Assembly (NCBI GenBank): GCA_013054445.1
Contig: JAAMPI010000119.1
Span: 1 to 63,368, forward strand
DNA: 63,368 nucleotides
Reading direction: 5' to 3'
From: Cudoniella acicularis
Lineage: Eukaryota; Ascomycota; Leotiomycetes; Helotiales; Helotiaceae
Below the pieces are notes generated by a model. It was not told where the DNA came from. It made no database searches and worked only from the letters and a program-made list of their open reading frames with translations. Shown here one piece after another: positions 24,011-35,471 of this stretch. Within the stretch, counting starts at the first letter, position 1. The number at the start of each line of letters is the position of its first letter. Position numbers and translations under genes: made by a program.

Positions 24011-26303
24011 TCATGGCTGTCTACTTCCTCCGAACCCAAGACCTAAACCGCTCATGAATCTGACCTCGTCAGCGTTGGCTTGAAGTGCCCTTTTCATGGT
24101 TTGGGAGTAATTTCGTTCCTCTCTTTCCATATGAGCCTCTAACGCCGTTTGGGATCCTTTTTCTTCGAAGCTTTCCGACGAGAAATTAGGCTTGTTGGAG
24201 AAACTGAGCAGCCCTATTTTCTCGCCTGTCCATAAAACGAGGTCATTCTCAGTCACAGGTTTATCGCTACGCCCGTTGTGAGTGTTCGCAAGCTTGATAG
24301 CGATATCGCCTGAGCCCGAGTCCACATAGGCATCGTCATCACTTCCAAACATGCCCCAGGGTGCTTCAGCCGATCCGTGGGCGATATTCCAGATTCGAGT
24401 TTCCGTGGACCCGTCCCTTTCAACCCATTTCAGATTTCCACTCCCATCTGAGAACACGATGCGGGTTCCGTGATTTGAGACGGAAAGCAATTTGGAGCTG
24501 GAGGCTGTTTGTCGGTTCTTGTAGGCAGAATTCTGTAAATTGCCTGCCGTTCTATCCGAAGAGATATTCGATAGGTGAGGATTGGGCGATAGACCATACA
24601 TTTCCAATGAACCCTTGCTGTTGTACTCACCGCAGGCAATTAAAGTCTTTCCCGGGCGATTTTTAGCTTCCCAGATCTGATCCATCGAGAGTTCACCAAG
24701 TCTCGCGAGATCTTTATCCATCGATGAAAAGGAATGGGGTAGGGATGCCATGCTGCACAAACGAGCGCCAGAATGAATGGTTCCGTGTAGTTTGGGAAAG
24801 TATCGTCGATCATAGTTCAAAATGCTCGGGAATCGCCCAGCCACATATATTTCGCCATTACCGTCCCATTCGTCACCAGAGCTCGGCAAATGCAAGATAC
24901 TCAACGGACCTGGATGATAGAGGTGCGTGTAGACGGGGCTCGGCGTTGGATTAAGAAGACTTCGGAAATCGCGGGATTTGATACCGAAACTGAGATTATA
25001 ACCATCGAGATACTCAGATTGGCCCCAGGACGACTGACCTGCAGATCCTTTTTTACGAGGGTCATAGAGATAAATTGAACGATTCGTACCAACAGTAATC
25101 GGTACGGGATGTTTTGCTTCTGAAAGGGTTGTAATTGGGAAGGGAAACTTTTCATGACTGACTGAGGAGAGCGTTTGCAAGTCGATCTCAACGAGCCCTA
25201 ATCTCTGTTAGCCACGAAGTAAGAACTAAACGATAAGCAAAAATTCAATCGTTGACGCAGGATATTAAAACCGTGCAGAGGTTGCCGGAATATTGGCTCA
25301 ACATTGTCCACGACGCCCAGCGAAGAACCTTTAGGAAGAAGCCTCCCGTTTGATAGAAAAATATGGAGATTTCCGTAATCAGTGCTAACCTAATGAGAAT
25401 ATATCGTACTGCTCTCCTGTGTGGGGTCACTACCTGCGTAGACTTCTACTGCTAGGCTGTTCTGTGAAAAGGAAACGAACATCTACAACTTACTGTCTTG
25501 AACAGCAATATGTGCTGTTTTACGACCACTATCTATGGTGACACATTCTGTAACACCCGTGCTGATCATCTTTGTGTGATGCCGAGATCCGTTTAGGACG
25601 GTGCTGTGGGGTGCCAGAATCCCGGGCTTGCTTCTGCCGATAATGCTTCCTTTCTGGCCTTTTGAACCCGAAATATCCCAAATGCACACGCTGCCATCAT
25701 CTAATGGTGCTACGATCAGAGTCGAATCGGAATCTTCTGACTCCCTGTATAGGCCCATGCCGCGTACTTCGATGTGTTCATGCTGGGCACTCTCGCGATT
25801 GCGAGGCTGCTGAAGCCAATTCGTGGAGATAGGTGCGTTTCGAGCTATGTATTCATCGTACCAGCGGACATTTTCATTCGGGTAGCTCGGGTCCCAGTTT
25901 GCCATGATTCGGAGTTTCTCGTTCGAATATTCCTTGAGATCGCGGGCCTCGGCACGAGGTCCTGCGAGCCTCGAGTCGCCGAATCCATTCCCATTTGCCA
26001 ACGCTCGGGCAAGGTTTCGAAGAGGTTGCTCCTGATCGGTTTGCTCAGCTAGAAGATCTCGACGTCTGCGGAGAGCCTTGAGGAAAGAGGAATCTTCGTA
26101 ACATTGCCCCCTCCAGAAGACATTATCTCGACCAAGGACGAGGAACCTCTTGCAGACTTGTTGAAGAGTGACAAAATCCAGCGGGTCCAAAACTGTGGGA
26201 GAAGATGCATCAGTTTGGGAAAGTGGCCTTTGGGTAGATGAGTGGACTTACAACGAGCAATCTGGAAGATTATTTCCGCAGGGAGGGTTTCCAGCGCTGG
26301 CAT
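24011..26303 (-). CDS. F-box protein with WD-repeat-like C-terminal region
   Basis: Probable substrate receptor of an SCF ubiquitin ligase. Exons 26303..26252, 26192..25494 and 25197..24011 give 645 aa with all phases consistent. The N-terminus MPALETLPAEIIFQIARFLD plus PLDFVTLQQVCKRF is an F-box, expected to bind Skp1. The rest resembles divergent WD40 blades: DSTLIVAPLDDGSVCIWDI, HPVPITVGTNRSIYLYDPR, TRIVFSDGSGNLKWVERDG. The first intron is ordinary (59 nt). The second, as modelled, is unusually long (296 nt); it joins HIAVQD to RLVEIDLQTLSS in frame. That interval contains open, coding-like stretches, so an extra exon cannot be excluded. The substrate is unknown. Confidence 0.85.
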
Positions 26304-26720
26304 CGTGGAATATGGTATGGGGTTAAGGATGTGAGGCTGGATGTGAGGCTCCAGCTGGATGAGTGGTGTGGGAGGCCTAATCGATAAGTTTCCGGAAACA
26401 AGGGTTGACATGCACAAGGCGAGCTCCACACAGGCCGCTCTCGTGACTGTGCACTTTAGTGGGACGCAGCCCCTATTTCTCAACGACATTGCTGCCCAAA
26501 TGTTTACGTGCTTGCGAGTTCACAACATTTTAACAGAATGAAAGTCTAAGGATCAGATTGGATGAAAATACGTATTTTAAAAGCGTTCGAAGCTCTCCTG
26601 CTTTGCTTTGGGTTGTAGTTTTATAGGGTTGAAACATGGTTGAAAGTCGATGGAACAACACTGGTCTGTAGGCTGAGGTAGCCTGTGGCCTACAGGTATA
26701 GTCACGCCCTCTGGCTCCTA

Positions 26721-27080
26721 TCACTTATTCCTAGAAGCTATTTGCATGTCTTTTCCTAGATTCTTTTCTCTCCTGGCTTTGACTCGAGGAAGGTGCAACT
26801 TTTGGTAGAAATCCTCGACGGCAGGAGAGGCAAGATGCTCTGGCTCCAGTCTGTCAGCAAAAACTACAGCTCTTAGCAGCAATCGCAGCAGTGATAATGG
26901 TTCCAGGGTGTGCCTCGCTAACTGGTTTCTGAACCCAGCCGGGGAATAGGGGAAATGGGAGAAATATGCACTCTGTGGCTCGCCGAAGGATACATCCAAG
27001 AGTGTTGAGTCCCATGGGAGTGCAGGCTGGTGAGGAATGAAAGGGTAAGTGAAAGCGAAAAGTAGCCTTTCGAAAGGCAT
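26721..27080 (-). CDS. Doubtful 119-aa open frame
   Basis: Begins with ATG at 27080 (MPFERLLFAFTYPFIPHQPA) and ends RREKNLGKDMQIASRNK. The middle has a plausible helix (LEPLSLLRLLLRAVVFADRL). It has no recognised family, signal peptide or splice partners. Composition is not clearly different from chance. Listed only because it is the longest ATG-initiated frame in this gap. Confidence 0.2.
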   Translation of the reverse strand: MPFERLLFAFTYPFIPHQPALPWDSTLLDVSFGEPQSAYFSHFPYSPAGFRNQLARHTLEPLSLLRLLLRAVVFADRLEPEHLASPAVEDFYQKLHLPRVKARREKNLGKDMQIASRNK

Positions 27081-27235
27081 GGAAGCTGCAATGGCCGCGT
27101 TAATGACGTGGATGATGTCAAGTTAGGCGGAAAGAGCTGGATGAGGAAGTCACGATGGCTTCAGTCGGTCAATATTTTGCGTGTGCAGCTGAGAGTGCAC
27201 TCCTACTCTGGCAAACGGCCCTGGCCTGCCATAGC

Positions 27236-27275
27236 CGCCTATGTCCGCCTACGTCCGCCTACGTTCGCCTACGTC
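27236..27275. repeat. Four tandem copies of a 10-bp unit
   Basis: The unit CGCCTACGTC is repeated four times with small differences (CGCCTATGTC, CGCCTACGTC, CGCCTACGTT, CGCCTACGTC). Each copy contains TACGTC, half of a CRE-like site. It could be a regulatory cluster or just slippage. Confidence 0.7.
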
Positions 27276-27957
27276 ACTTTCTGATGGCCATCCTTTGTCC
27301 TGAATGAATGATCAAGCCTTCACATTGCCAGTGCATTGAATCTATCCACAGCTTTGTCTGATGTTTTTCAATTTGTCCAGCATCGACAGCTTTTTCCATT
27401 CATGGTCATATTTGAGGTGCAGAAGAAGGCTGGTTCTTGGTTGTTCAAAATCACATGCTCCTGGGTAGCATTGGGCGAGTTGGAGAGTATATCGCAAACT
27501 CTGGTGGGAATACCGAAGCATGTCAAGAGAGGGTGTATACAGCATCTTATGCCTTGAAGCTAGGCCTTCGGACCCAGGACACAATTCTCATTCGGCTATT
27601 CAATTAGTTGTTTTACTGTCCTACGCCACCCTTAACCGAGCTCTCAGCTTCAAACGCGTCTAAATTCGAAGGTGAATATCAACACATCTCAGAATTGACT
27701 TTGTCAAAGATTTTTCTATCACCTCCCTTCGCCGGCAATCATACACACAAGGGGGTTCTGTCAGTACCCTCACGGCAAACGACTACTTCTAAGATATTTT
27801 TGTGCACTTATCAATCTCAATTTGTCTCCTTGGACTTGCTTGTCGCTATCTAACGCGTCCTCGAACTCAATCTTGACCTGGATCTCAACCTCGGATTCTG
27901 GATCACCTTCGAAGGGATCTTACCACCGCAACCCGGGAGAAGGTTATAGAGAAGCAG

Positions 27958-28005
27958 GTAAGCTGACTCGATCTAACTTTAACAACTGATTGCTGATCTT
28001 GCAAG
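27958..28005 (+). other. Probable intron in the 5' leader of the 1141-aa gene
   Basis: A strong donor (CAG before GTAAGCT), a CTAAC branch-like element at about 27973 and an acceptor GCAAG end 36 nt before the start codon, 48 nt in all. This is the normal size for introns in this window. Confidence 0.45.
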
Positions 28006-28041
28006 CTTTACAAGAAAGTCAAACCGCGAAATGCTCTTACA

Positions 28042-31000
28042 ATGAACTCCCAATCCTCTCCCGCTTTTAGTGGGGCTGATAGCGCCTCGAGACCCTTCAT
28101 TAACCCAATTGAGATCAACAGCGGAACCTCCTGGTTAAAACCTGCAATACCCGTCGACAGTGCTCAAGGAAGCGTCGATCCCACAAAATCTAAGGCGAAT
28201 TTCCACCAGCATCCCGGTCTTCCAGGAGAAGTTAGCTCTCGGTCGCTCTATCAAGGGAGTGAACGTCCTGTGCTTGATCGCAAGAAGACTCCTGCCCGTG
28301 CTGTCTTTCACGATCTGCCAACAGCGCATTCCTCAATTACATCTAAATCTGCTAAGTCTCGGCATCAACCCGTCTCCCAAAATGCAGAAGCTGCATACGA
28401 TGACGAAGATGAAAATTCCATTCCCTTGCAAGATTTGGAGAAAAAGAACGTGCAAGATGACTTGTCTTTTCTTCCAGTCCGGCCTCCGCCAGTTGCGATG
28501 TCCAGCTCAAAGCCTCTTCACCAATCAACCAATACAGGACAACCTGCCTTAGCGTCAGTTTCTTTGCACGCTGGCAACACGTTTACTCGTCATGAGGGCG
28601 AACCAATAGCCTCCAAAGCCGTACCCTATAAGCCTTCTGAGGAGGCCAAGGGTGACAGATCAAACCTACTCCAAAATGATTCTTCAATCTATCCATCAAA
28701 CCTTGAAGCCGCGCCGGCGTTATCCCAAGATGGCGATCACGAGAATAGAATGGAGGTAGATATCGCAGATTTCGGCACATGCACGCGTGTTGGAGATAAC
28801 ATGTACCAATCATTGTATGACGACCCAGAATCTGAATATAATGAGTCCATCTTTGATAAGAAACGCACTCCACGACTTCGCAAATTCTCAGACGCTAGAA
28901 GTGGGCCATACAATAGTTCGTCTCTGCGCGATGGAAGCACAATTGGCAACATCTACAGGCATTACATGCACGATGGAGATCCTTATGAATCGAGTGATGA
29001 CGAGCACAGTGAGCCTGGCTTGCCAGACCACCTATCTAGGTCGAGAGACTATTGGAATGACCAGGCCTCAGGTCATGGCTTCCCCTCCAGCCCAATTTCA
29101 AGCAAAATGAAGAGGTCACTTACTGCAAACTTGCGTGGAAAAGCCGGGGTTGAAGAAGCAAAAGAGACATCACATGGATATGCTCCCAAATTCGCTTTGC
29201 TTAACCAGTCTAAGAACTACCTTGCTGTTCAACATGTAACCCCAAGCACATCTCAAGGTGTTGGTCACTCTTCCTCTTACGGGGATACGCGAAACCTTCT
29301 TGAACTCGCTCAAGGAACACATTCGACGAAGCATAAGCAGTCTTCGAGTCCTCAGAACGGCCAGCTCGCAGCGCGATCCGGTTTACCTTCAGAACAGGCT
29401 TTACTCCATTTGAAAAAGAAGCACCCCTTTGCGCAACGTCCGCAAGTCATCATATCTCCAGCAGATAATGATTCTTTGCGCAATAATCAGGTGGCCGAAC
29501 GAAGCAATGTGCAAGATAGATTGCCACTTGAGCGGGAAGTCAGCAAAGCTTTGAGGAGAGCTAGTGGGTACAGTACTTACAGCAATGGAAGCATCCAATC
29601 GCAGCCAGATCGCTACTGTGATTTGCCTAGCGAGACATCTACCTACAAGGCAATCCAAACACTGCTAAGAAGAAACGTCGAAATTACCCCACCATCAGAT
29701 ACAGAGAGCGTGAAGAGAGGGGGAAAGGTTATGCCATTTCAAGCCAGAGGCTTCTATGACCAGCAAGCTATCGGTGAAAATTGGGCCACAACTCGTCAGC
29801 AAAATGTGGTGCGCGTGCCAATCAACCACAATGGATCATTTCCCGATTCGCCCCCTGAGTCCTTTGCAGACGAGGCTGAGAGTCCAGTTGCCCATCAAAA
29901 TTCAACACTAGAAGAGGACTTGAATGACTGGGAAACTGTGGGTGACAGTCTGGCTGGGATGCCACCTCTTCCTGAGTTTTTCGGAGGTACCGTTCGTCGG
30001 GCCGGGAGCAGTATTGCAAATCATTCTGACGATGGATCGACAATCTCTCCTATTCCCGAAATTGATTCCTTTAGCTCCACTGAAAGAATCACACAGCATC
30101 CTGGCAATATCGAATATTCTGGTGATTATAGGCAGAGGGATTTGAAAAAGAGCCGTATTCCGGTAATCCTCCCAGTTTTCAACGAGCACAAAGTGAACGG
30201 CTACCTCTCAGATTCGACACGAATTCGTCCGGTCCCGAATCCGTTCAAAAGCTTCCCACGGCCTTTATTGTTGCAAGCAAATCCTTTTAAATCTACACCT
30301 GCGAAGGTCACGTCAACTACTCCGGTAATAAAGCCTCAACATCAGCAAAGCTACTATTTCCCTCCAAACACAAAGAATGGACTGCCATATACTCGGGAAG
30401 AGCGAGATATCGCTGATGAAAAATCTGCCCGCCTGGGCAGACAGCGTGGCGAGGGTCAACGATCGTCGCGAGATTCTAGTTGGATGGATGACTTTGGCGA
30501 GCCTGGACCCATGATTACAACGACGCAAAGCCAATTCCACGGTACCTATCAACCAAATGATAATTCATTGGCTACTAACAACCTTGCATCATACCGCAAT
30601 CACCACCGCGCACGCTATACCCCTCAAGAAAATCATTACGCAAATGATCGTATTCTAGAGTGGCAGAGCAAGAGCGAGATTGATGCGTTTGGGCTTAGAG
30701 ATAGTCAGCGTCGTGACGTTAATGAGTATTCAAAGCAATCTCGAGATCAACTTGTCAAAGGTCCTCCGGGCGCATTTTACCAAGGTGTTCGATCGGGACA
30801 AGATACCAAGCCAGCTACTTGGGCTCATCGCGAAAATCGGCCAAGTCAGCAGCCTCGCGGCAGTATCAGAGATCTTCCCACAAATGCCCTCAGGCCACTC
30901 TCCTTGCTCTCTGGTCGTCGTCCTTCAACACCAATTGAGCAGATTATTCCCGACCCCAGCAAGCTGCGAAACGGTGGCTTTGTCTATCGCTCCCCTCTTG

Positions 31001-31467
31001 CTCCACCAAAGCGTTATAGTTGGCAGCAGTTGTACAATCCCTCGCAGATGAGAAAGATCCATGAAGCTGCAAGGGCTGATGGCCTCTTCAGTTCGCAACA
31101 AAGCATTCCAGGGGGTTCAAAGACGAAAATTGTTGGAGCGCAAAAGCATTTGTATGAAGCTCCGCGGCTTACACCATTCCAGAGAGAATCACCTGATGAA
31201 GCAGAGTTGATACAGGAGAGGAAAAAGATCTCCACTGTTGCTCTTGTTGTTTGTGCAACTTTCCCGCCGCTACTTTTGCTATACGCAATTGGCACTCTTG
31301 ATGGACTTATGTGCTGCTGGACGAAAGGCCAATGCTCTTCTTTCGAGAAGAGACACAAGAGAATTGCCTATATCATGGTATATGTGTGGGGGATGGTAAT
31401 TTGCCTCGGACTTGTGGCTTTTCTCGTCTATTGGTTTGCTGTGCTGCATCCACATGGCAGAGAGTAG
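28042..31467 (+). CDS. 1141-aa disordered protein with two C-terminal membrane segments
   Basis: One long exon starting MNSQSSPAFSGADSASRPF. About 1050 residues are polar, rich in Ser, Pro, Gln and Asn, and predicted disordered by composition; SP/TP and RxxS sites suggest phosphorylation. An acidic patch (YDDEDENSIPLQDLEKK) lies near residue 115. The C-terminus has hydrophobic segments VALVVCATFPPLLLLYAIG (near 1072) and IMVYVWGMVICLGLVAFLVY (near 1112). They are separated by a short loop with several cysteines (LMCCWTKGQC) and a basic stretch, EKRHKR. This suggests a tail-anchored hairpin in an internal or plasma membrane, with the long N-terminus in the cytosol. I do not recognise the family and propose no function. 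Confidence 0.88.
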   Translation: MNSQSSPAFSGADSASRPFINPIEINSGTSWLKPAIPVDSAQGSVDPTKSKANFHQHPGLPGEVSSRSLYQGSERPVLDRKKTPARAVFHDLPTAHSSITSKSAKSRHQPVSQNAEAAYDDEDENSIPLQDLEKKNVQDDLSFLPVRPPPVAMSSSKPLHQSTNTGQPALASVSLHAGNTFTRHEGEPIASKAVPYKPSEEAKGDRSNLLQNDSSIYPSNLEAAPALSQDGDHENRMEVDIADFGTCTRVGDNMYQSLYDDPESEYNESIFDKKRTPRLRKFSDARSGPYNSSSLRDGSTIGNIYRHYMHDGDPYESSDDEHSEPGLPDHLSRSRDYWNDQASGHGFPSSPISSKMKRSLTANLRGKAGVEEAKETSHGYAPKFALLNQSKNYLAVQHVTPSTSQGVGHSSSYGDTRNLLELAQGTHSTKHKQSSSPQNGQLAARSGLPSEQALLHLKKKHPFAQRPQVIISPADNDSLRNNQVAERSNVQDRLPLEREVSKALRRASGYSTYSNGSIQSQPDRYCDLPSETSTYKAIQTLLRRNVEITPPSDTESVKRGGKVMPFQARGFYDQQAIGENWATTRQQNVVRVPINHNGSFPDSPPESFADEAESPVAHQNSTLEEDLNDWETVGDSLAGMPPLPEFFGGTVRRAGSSIANHSDDGSTISPIPEIDSFSSTERITQHPGNIEYSGDYRQRDLKKSRIPVILPVFNEHKVNGYLSDSTRIRPVPNPFKSFPRPLLLQANPFKSTPAKVTSTTPVIKPQHQQSYYFPPNTKNGLPYTREERDIADEKSARLGRQRGEGQRSSRDSSWMDDFGEPGPMITTTQSQFHGTYQPNDNSLATNNLASYRNHHRARYTPQENHYANDRILEWQSKSEIDAFGLRDSQRRDVNEYSKQSRDQLVKGPPGAFYQGVRSGQDTKPATWAHRENRPSQQPRGSIRDLPTNALRPLSLLSGRRPSTPIEQIIPDPSKLRNGGFVYRSPLAPPKRYSWQQLYNPSQMRKIHEAARADGLFSSQQSIPGGSKTKIVGAQKHLYEAPRLTPFQRESPDEAELIQERKKISTVALVVCATFPPLLLLYAIGTLDGLMCCWTKGQCSSFEKRHKRIAYIMVYVWGMVICLGLVAFLVYWFAVLHPHGRE

Positions 31468-32091
31468 GGGTCAAGTCTTGACAGGCCAATCTCCTTATAT
31501 TATAGAAGAACCTTCTGGGAGAATGCTTTCGGAAAGGGTTAAAGATAAAATTTCATCTTTGAAAGATGTTCCAGGGTTTGTTATCTGGTAGATTACGGAT
31601 TTGGACATGGATGAAGAGCTTGTGCATCGAATATTTCAGAGTGGCTTCAATACGGGCAATTGAATGTGCCTGTGGAGGTTTTGTCAAGAATAGGGTGTAG
31701 ATTAGAAGGATAGTGAACAAATGGACACAAGTTAGAAAATGTACCCCTGAGCTCTCGCGAGGTGAGCTTAGGCTTTGTCGCTTTGATGACTATAAGAATC
31801 CCCAATCAGGTAGCAGTTTGTTCGGGATCTAAAGACTGTCTCGAGCTGTTAAAACTTACGGCCTGAAGGCGAATAAATATACCGTATTCATTCTTGTCTC
31901 CTTTATGAAAGATTATTGGCCCAAAGAGAAAGAGTCTTGATCAGGCGATCGTGCGCACGTGATCATCTAAAAGTGGCGGCGGCTATTCTCGCGCCAGAAT
32001 CCGGACTCGACGACGTTCACCTGCTACCCTTCCTCCTCCGCCTACACTCCCTAATACCCTCCACATCGTGCCCTTACAATCAGGACGAGGC
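31468..32091. other. Intergenic region between the 1141-aa gene and the Cox24-type gene
   Basis: About 620 bp holding the 3' end of one gene and the promoter of the next, both plus strand. No further feature recognised. Confidence 0.5.
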
Positions 32092-33253
32092 ATGTTCTCG
32101 TCATCTGTGCGGAAGGTCGCCTCGACCGTTCCGTCCATACCCATTGCGTCTTCCTTCGCAAACTCGGCGCCGCGAGCGACAGCTTCGAAAGCCTTCTCAT
32201 ACCGCAGTCATCAAAGACGGTATTCCTCGTCAAAACCGTCCAGTCCTGCCGATGGTTCCAAGGGCGTAGCGCAAGGGCAGAGTGTACCTACAACGCCTGC
32301 ACAGGCACGACCAGATGGCGAGAAAAAGACTTCACGTTCGAGCAGGAAGAAGGCCAGGGATACTGCTGCAGCTGGGAAAGCACAAGAGGATTCTTTGCAC
32401 AATCTACCAAGTGTGCCTAGCACGCAACATATTGCCCCAAACCGCAAGTTCTCTGAATCCTTTGCTGTGTAGGCATGCGGACTGATGTCGTACAGAAATA
32501 TCCGCTTCCGATTTCTTCTCCCTCCACCGCCCCATCTCTCTCACAAACAGTTTTCCGAAAACGGTGACCGACGATGCTTTTGCAGCCATCTTTACCCCTC
32601 GAACAAAATCAAACAACAAGGCAACGGAGGTGATTTCAACCCTGACGCAGACGCTCGAAAACCTAGACACTGTAACTGGGGAAATGAAGCAACTTAAGAT
32701 TGGTCCTCAGCAAGAGCAGTGGAATGAGGAGACAGATGAGTTACGAGCAGCCATAACAGCAGAGTCGTATCGGAAAGCAGAGGTGCAACATCTTGACAGT
32801 ACTCCAGAAGAGTCTGCTATGAACTTCCCTCGCCATATTCTCTCAGGCAGATACAGACCTTTCAACCCCCCTCCAGCGCCAGTGCCAATGAACACAGCAG
32901 ATTCTCTTGCAGCAGGGGCCGAAGCCGCTGCTGAACGCAGAACCTATATTTCTGTGCTCAGAATCGACGAATTTAAACACCAGAATGGCGACATCACGTA
33001 CAACGCGCACAGCTCGCCTTTCGTACCCGAAATCCCAAGCACCGATGCCGGAAAGATCGAACCTAAAAGCAAGAAGTTTTTAGAGCGTATGGAGGCGCGA
33101 CAGAGGCACTCCCGGTTACGCAGGGCTATGGAATTGAACGACATGTATGCGATTAGCGTGAAGAGGCAAAGAAAGTTGAAAATGAAGAAACACAAGTATA
33201 AGAAGCTCATGAGGAGAACAAGAAATCTGAGACGAAGATTGGATCGGAATTAG
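32092..33253 (+). CDS. cox24: Mitochondrial Cox24/mS38-type protein
   Basis: Mitochondrial small-subunit ribosomal protein mS38 (yeast Cox24/Qri5, animal AURKAIP1), needed for translation and processing of mitochondrial mRNAs. Exons 32092..32443 and 32496..33253 give 369 aa. The N-terminus MFSSSVRKVASTVPSIPIAS is a basic, Ser-rich, mitochondrial-targeting-like sequence. The diagnostic C-terminus contains YAISVKRQRKLKMKKHKYKK followed by an Arg-rich tail ending RRRLDRN. The joining intron is of the GC-AG class: donor GCAAGT at 32444, acceptor TACAG ending 32495. It is the only choice I found that keeps the phase and restores the conserved FFSLHRPISLT block. ATG 32092 was chosen as the first in-frame ATG. 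Confidence 0.88.
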
Positions 33254-33918
33254 AAGGGGGCTGCATTTGCACTCACGGTCTATTTAGTTTACAGGTGCAT
33301 CGGGGTTCTTTCGCCTAGTCAAGGGGTTTGAGGCCGTCTTCCAGAGCCTTTCGTGCATAGCATCGCCTCTCCATGAGAGGCCCAATCGCATATTTTATCC
33401 TACTCCTGGGTTTTCGTTGTTTCCCTGATGAGCTTCCATACCAACCCCCCTTTTTTTTTTCCTTTATTTTTTCTAGCTACAAATAAATTTTCAAAAACAT
33501 CCAGGTGGCGGTTGGTCAAGCTTTCTTGATCGAGATAAAAGGGCAGATAAATCTGCCTTGCCGCCTTAATTATCTTCCCAAGATGACGTTCACTGCATCT
33601 CAGCTGATCAATTCTCCAGGCCTCAAATCGGGAGCTTGCATTCAAAGTACAGTGCCGTTGTCTTCATGTATCGCGGCTGCCGACTGCCCTGCCAAACGTG
33701 CATCAGTTTTCTTTCCCAAAAGGGAAATTTGAGCGCGCAGCTGCATTTTCGAGAACCTAGGTAGAGTTCGCCTGACTAGTGGGACAATGTACTGTGTTCT
33801 GGCATTTTGTCAAACCCAATTTATGTTACAAAAAGCTCATCCTTCCCTTTCTACCCATTCCGAATTCAAAACCTCAACAAGTCTCAATCCACCTCTCGCC
33901 CTTTTGGAAATCCTAAAA
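33254..33918. other. Intergenic region before the aspartic protease
   Basis: About 660 bp. It contains a T-rich run near 33450-33475 and the presumed protease promoter and leader (CT-rich, 33830-33915). No gene seen. Confidence 0.5.
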
Positions 33919-35471
33919 ATGTCTCTCGTTTCCCTTACTCACATCGCAACTTTTATTTTTATCTTGACCGCTTTCCATGCAGATGCAGCCGTTATTCCAA
34001 AGTCGTACAGCGTACGTGGAGAAGATCATGTTACTATTACGGCAAACGTCATTCCTGTTTCCCGTAGAGCATCTTCGCAACGTGGTCTGTACAGGAAAGG
34101 ATACGGCGCTACAACCGTGACTTCCTTGGATTTCGGCTTGGAACTTGCCACTATCCTAAACTTCGGCAATAAGGTAAAAATCTCCAATGCCCATTTCAAA
34201 GCTTGCGCTGATATGCACAGGACTTTGAAGTAATTGTCGATACCGGCTCTAGCGATACTTGGATAGCCGCGTCTAATTTTCAATGCTTGGATATTTTTAG
34301 CGATCCACTCCCGCGAGACCTTTGCGGATTCGGCCCTACTTTTGACAAGAATCGCTCCTCGTTCGAGGAAATCCCGAATGAGAATTTCAATATTCAGTAT
34401 GGTGATGGCTCAGCATTAGTGGGCATTGTGGGCTATGAAAAGCTGAGCATTGCCGGCATAACGCTGTCGAAACAAGAAATTGCAGTCGTAGAAGATGCGA
34501 TATACTCGGGCGATGGCGTTACATCTGGGCTTATGGGTCTTTCATACCCTACTCTGTGAGTAAATATTCTCCTTCCTTCATTTTTTAATTGCATACCAAT
34601 CTTCTGGTTATTTTTGAAGATATGACATGATGACGACCTCCTTTTTTCATGTCCTAGTCTTTGGGCCATTATAGAGTTTTATCAATTGACGCCTCCTTGT
34701 CATGTCTTGAGGATAGGCCGAGGAGAATTTCACTAATTACTTGACAGGACATCGGCATTCAACGGCACTGATCCAAATGGGGACTTTGGTAACACCGGGC
34801 GACTCCAATACGCGCCAATCATCACCTCAATGATCCAACAAGGCTCCATCTCACCAGTCTTCAGCCTCGCAATCGAGCGCGGCCCTGTGAATGCCTCGGC
34901 AGGAGTCATTGCCTTCGGCGGTATCCCACACATCCATGTCGAAAGCCCATATGTCAGCACCCCTATCCAAATGACTTCCATTGATTTCTTCGGCACCAAT
35001 ATCACGACTCCCACATACCAGTTCTACAGCATCTACCCCGATGCTTTCGTTTACGGCCCTCCAAGCAAGTCAGATCACACTGCACCAAATGTCACTTCCT
35101 ACAACAGCTCGCAAATTCTCCACATCGTTGACTCGGGCACCTCCCTCAATCTGCTTCCTGGCGACTTAGCCGATGCTGTCGCTGCTCAGTTCAACCCTCC
35201 TGCTGTCTATGACCCTACTACCGGTACCTACGTTGTGCCATGCAACGCCGAAGCTCCTTACTTCGGTGTCCAGATCTCAGGGCAGATCCTATATCTAAAC
35301 CCTAAGGATATGACCTATGAGCTTGGGGGTGTATGCAAGTCAACGATTGCGAATGCTGGGCCTGCGGGGGAGGGGACCTTTATTTTGGGAGATCCGTTCT
35401 TTAGGAATGTGGTGGCGGTTTTTGATATTGGAGCGGAGGTTATGAGGTTTGCTTCTAGGCAGAATTACTGA
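33919..35471 (+). CDS. Secreted pepsin-like aspartic protease (A1 family)
   Basis: Exons 33919..34173, 34221..34555 and 34748..35471; introns of 47 and 192 nt; 437 aa. A signal peptide is clear: MSLVSLTHIATFIFILTAFHADA, cleaved near the alanines. The propeptide is short. The two catalytic motifs are DTGSSDTW (about residue 92) and DSGTSLNLL (about 323). The flap region reads QYGDGSALVG and the C-terminal core FILGDPFFRNVVAVFDI. Several N-glycosylation sites (NAS, NIT, NVT, NSS) fit secretion. The lead-in to the first aspartate (LATILNFGNKDFEVIVDTG) is unlike the usual GTPPQ form, so this is a divergent member. The C-terminus stops soon after the last beta strand, with no GPI-anchor-like tail. 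It borders the AT-rich island. Confidence 0.93.

Larger units (their letters stand above)
26304..28041. other. 1.7 kb divergent intergenic region
   Basis: Lies between the F-box gene and the 1141-aa gene. It holds one possible small minus-strand frame (26721..27080), a tetrameric 10-bp repeat at 27236..27275 and the leader of the 1141-aa gene with a probable 5' UTR intron. Confidence 0.5.
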
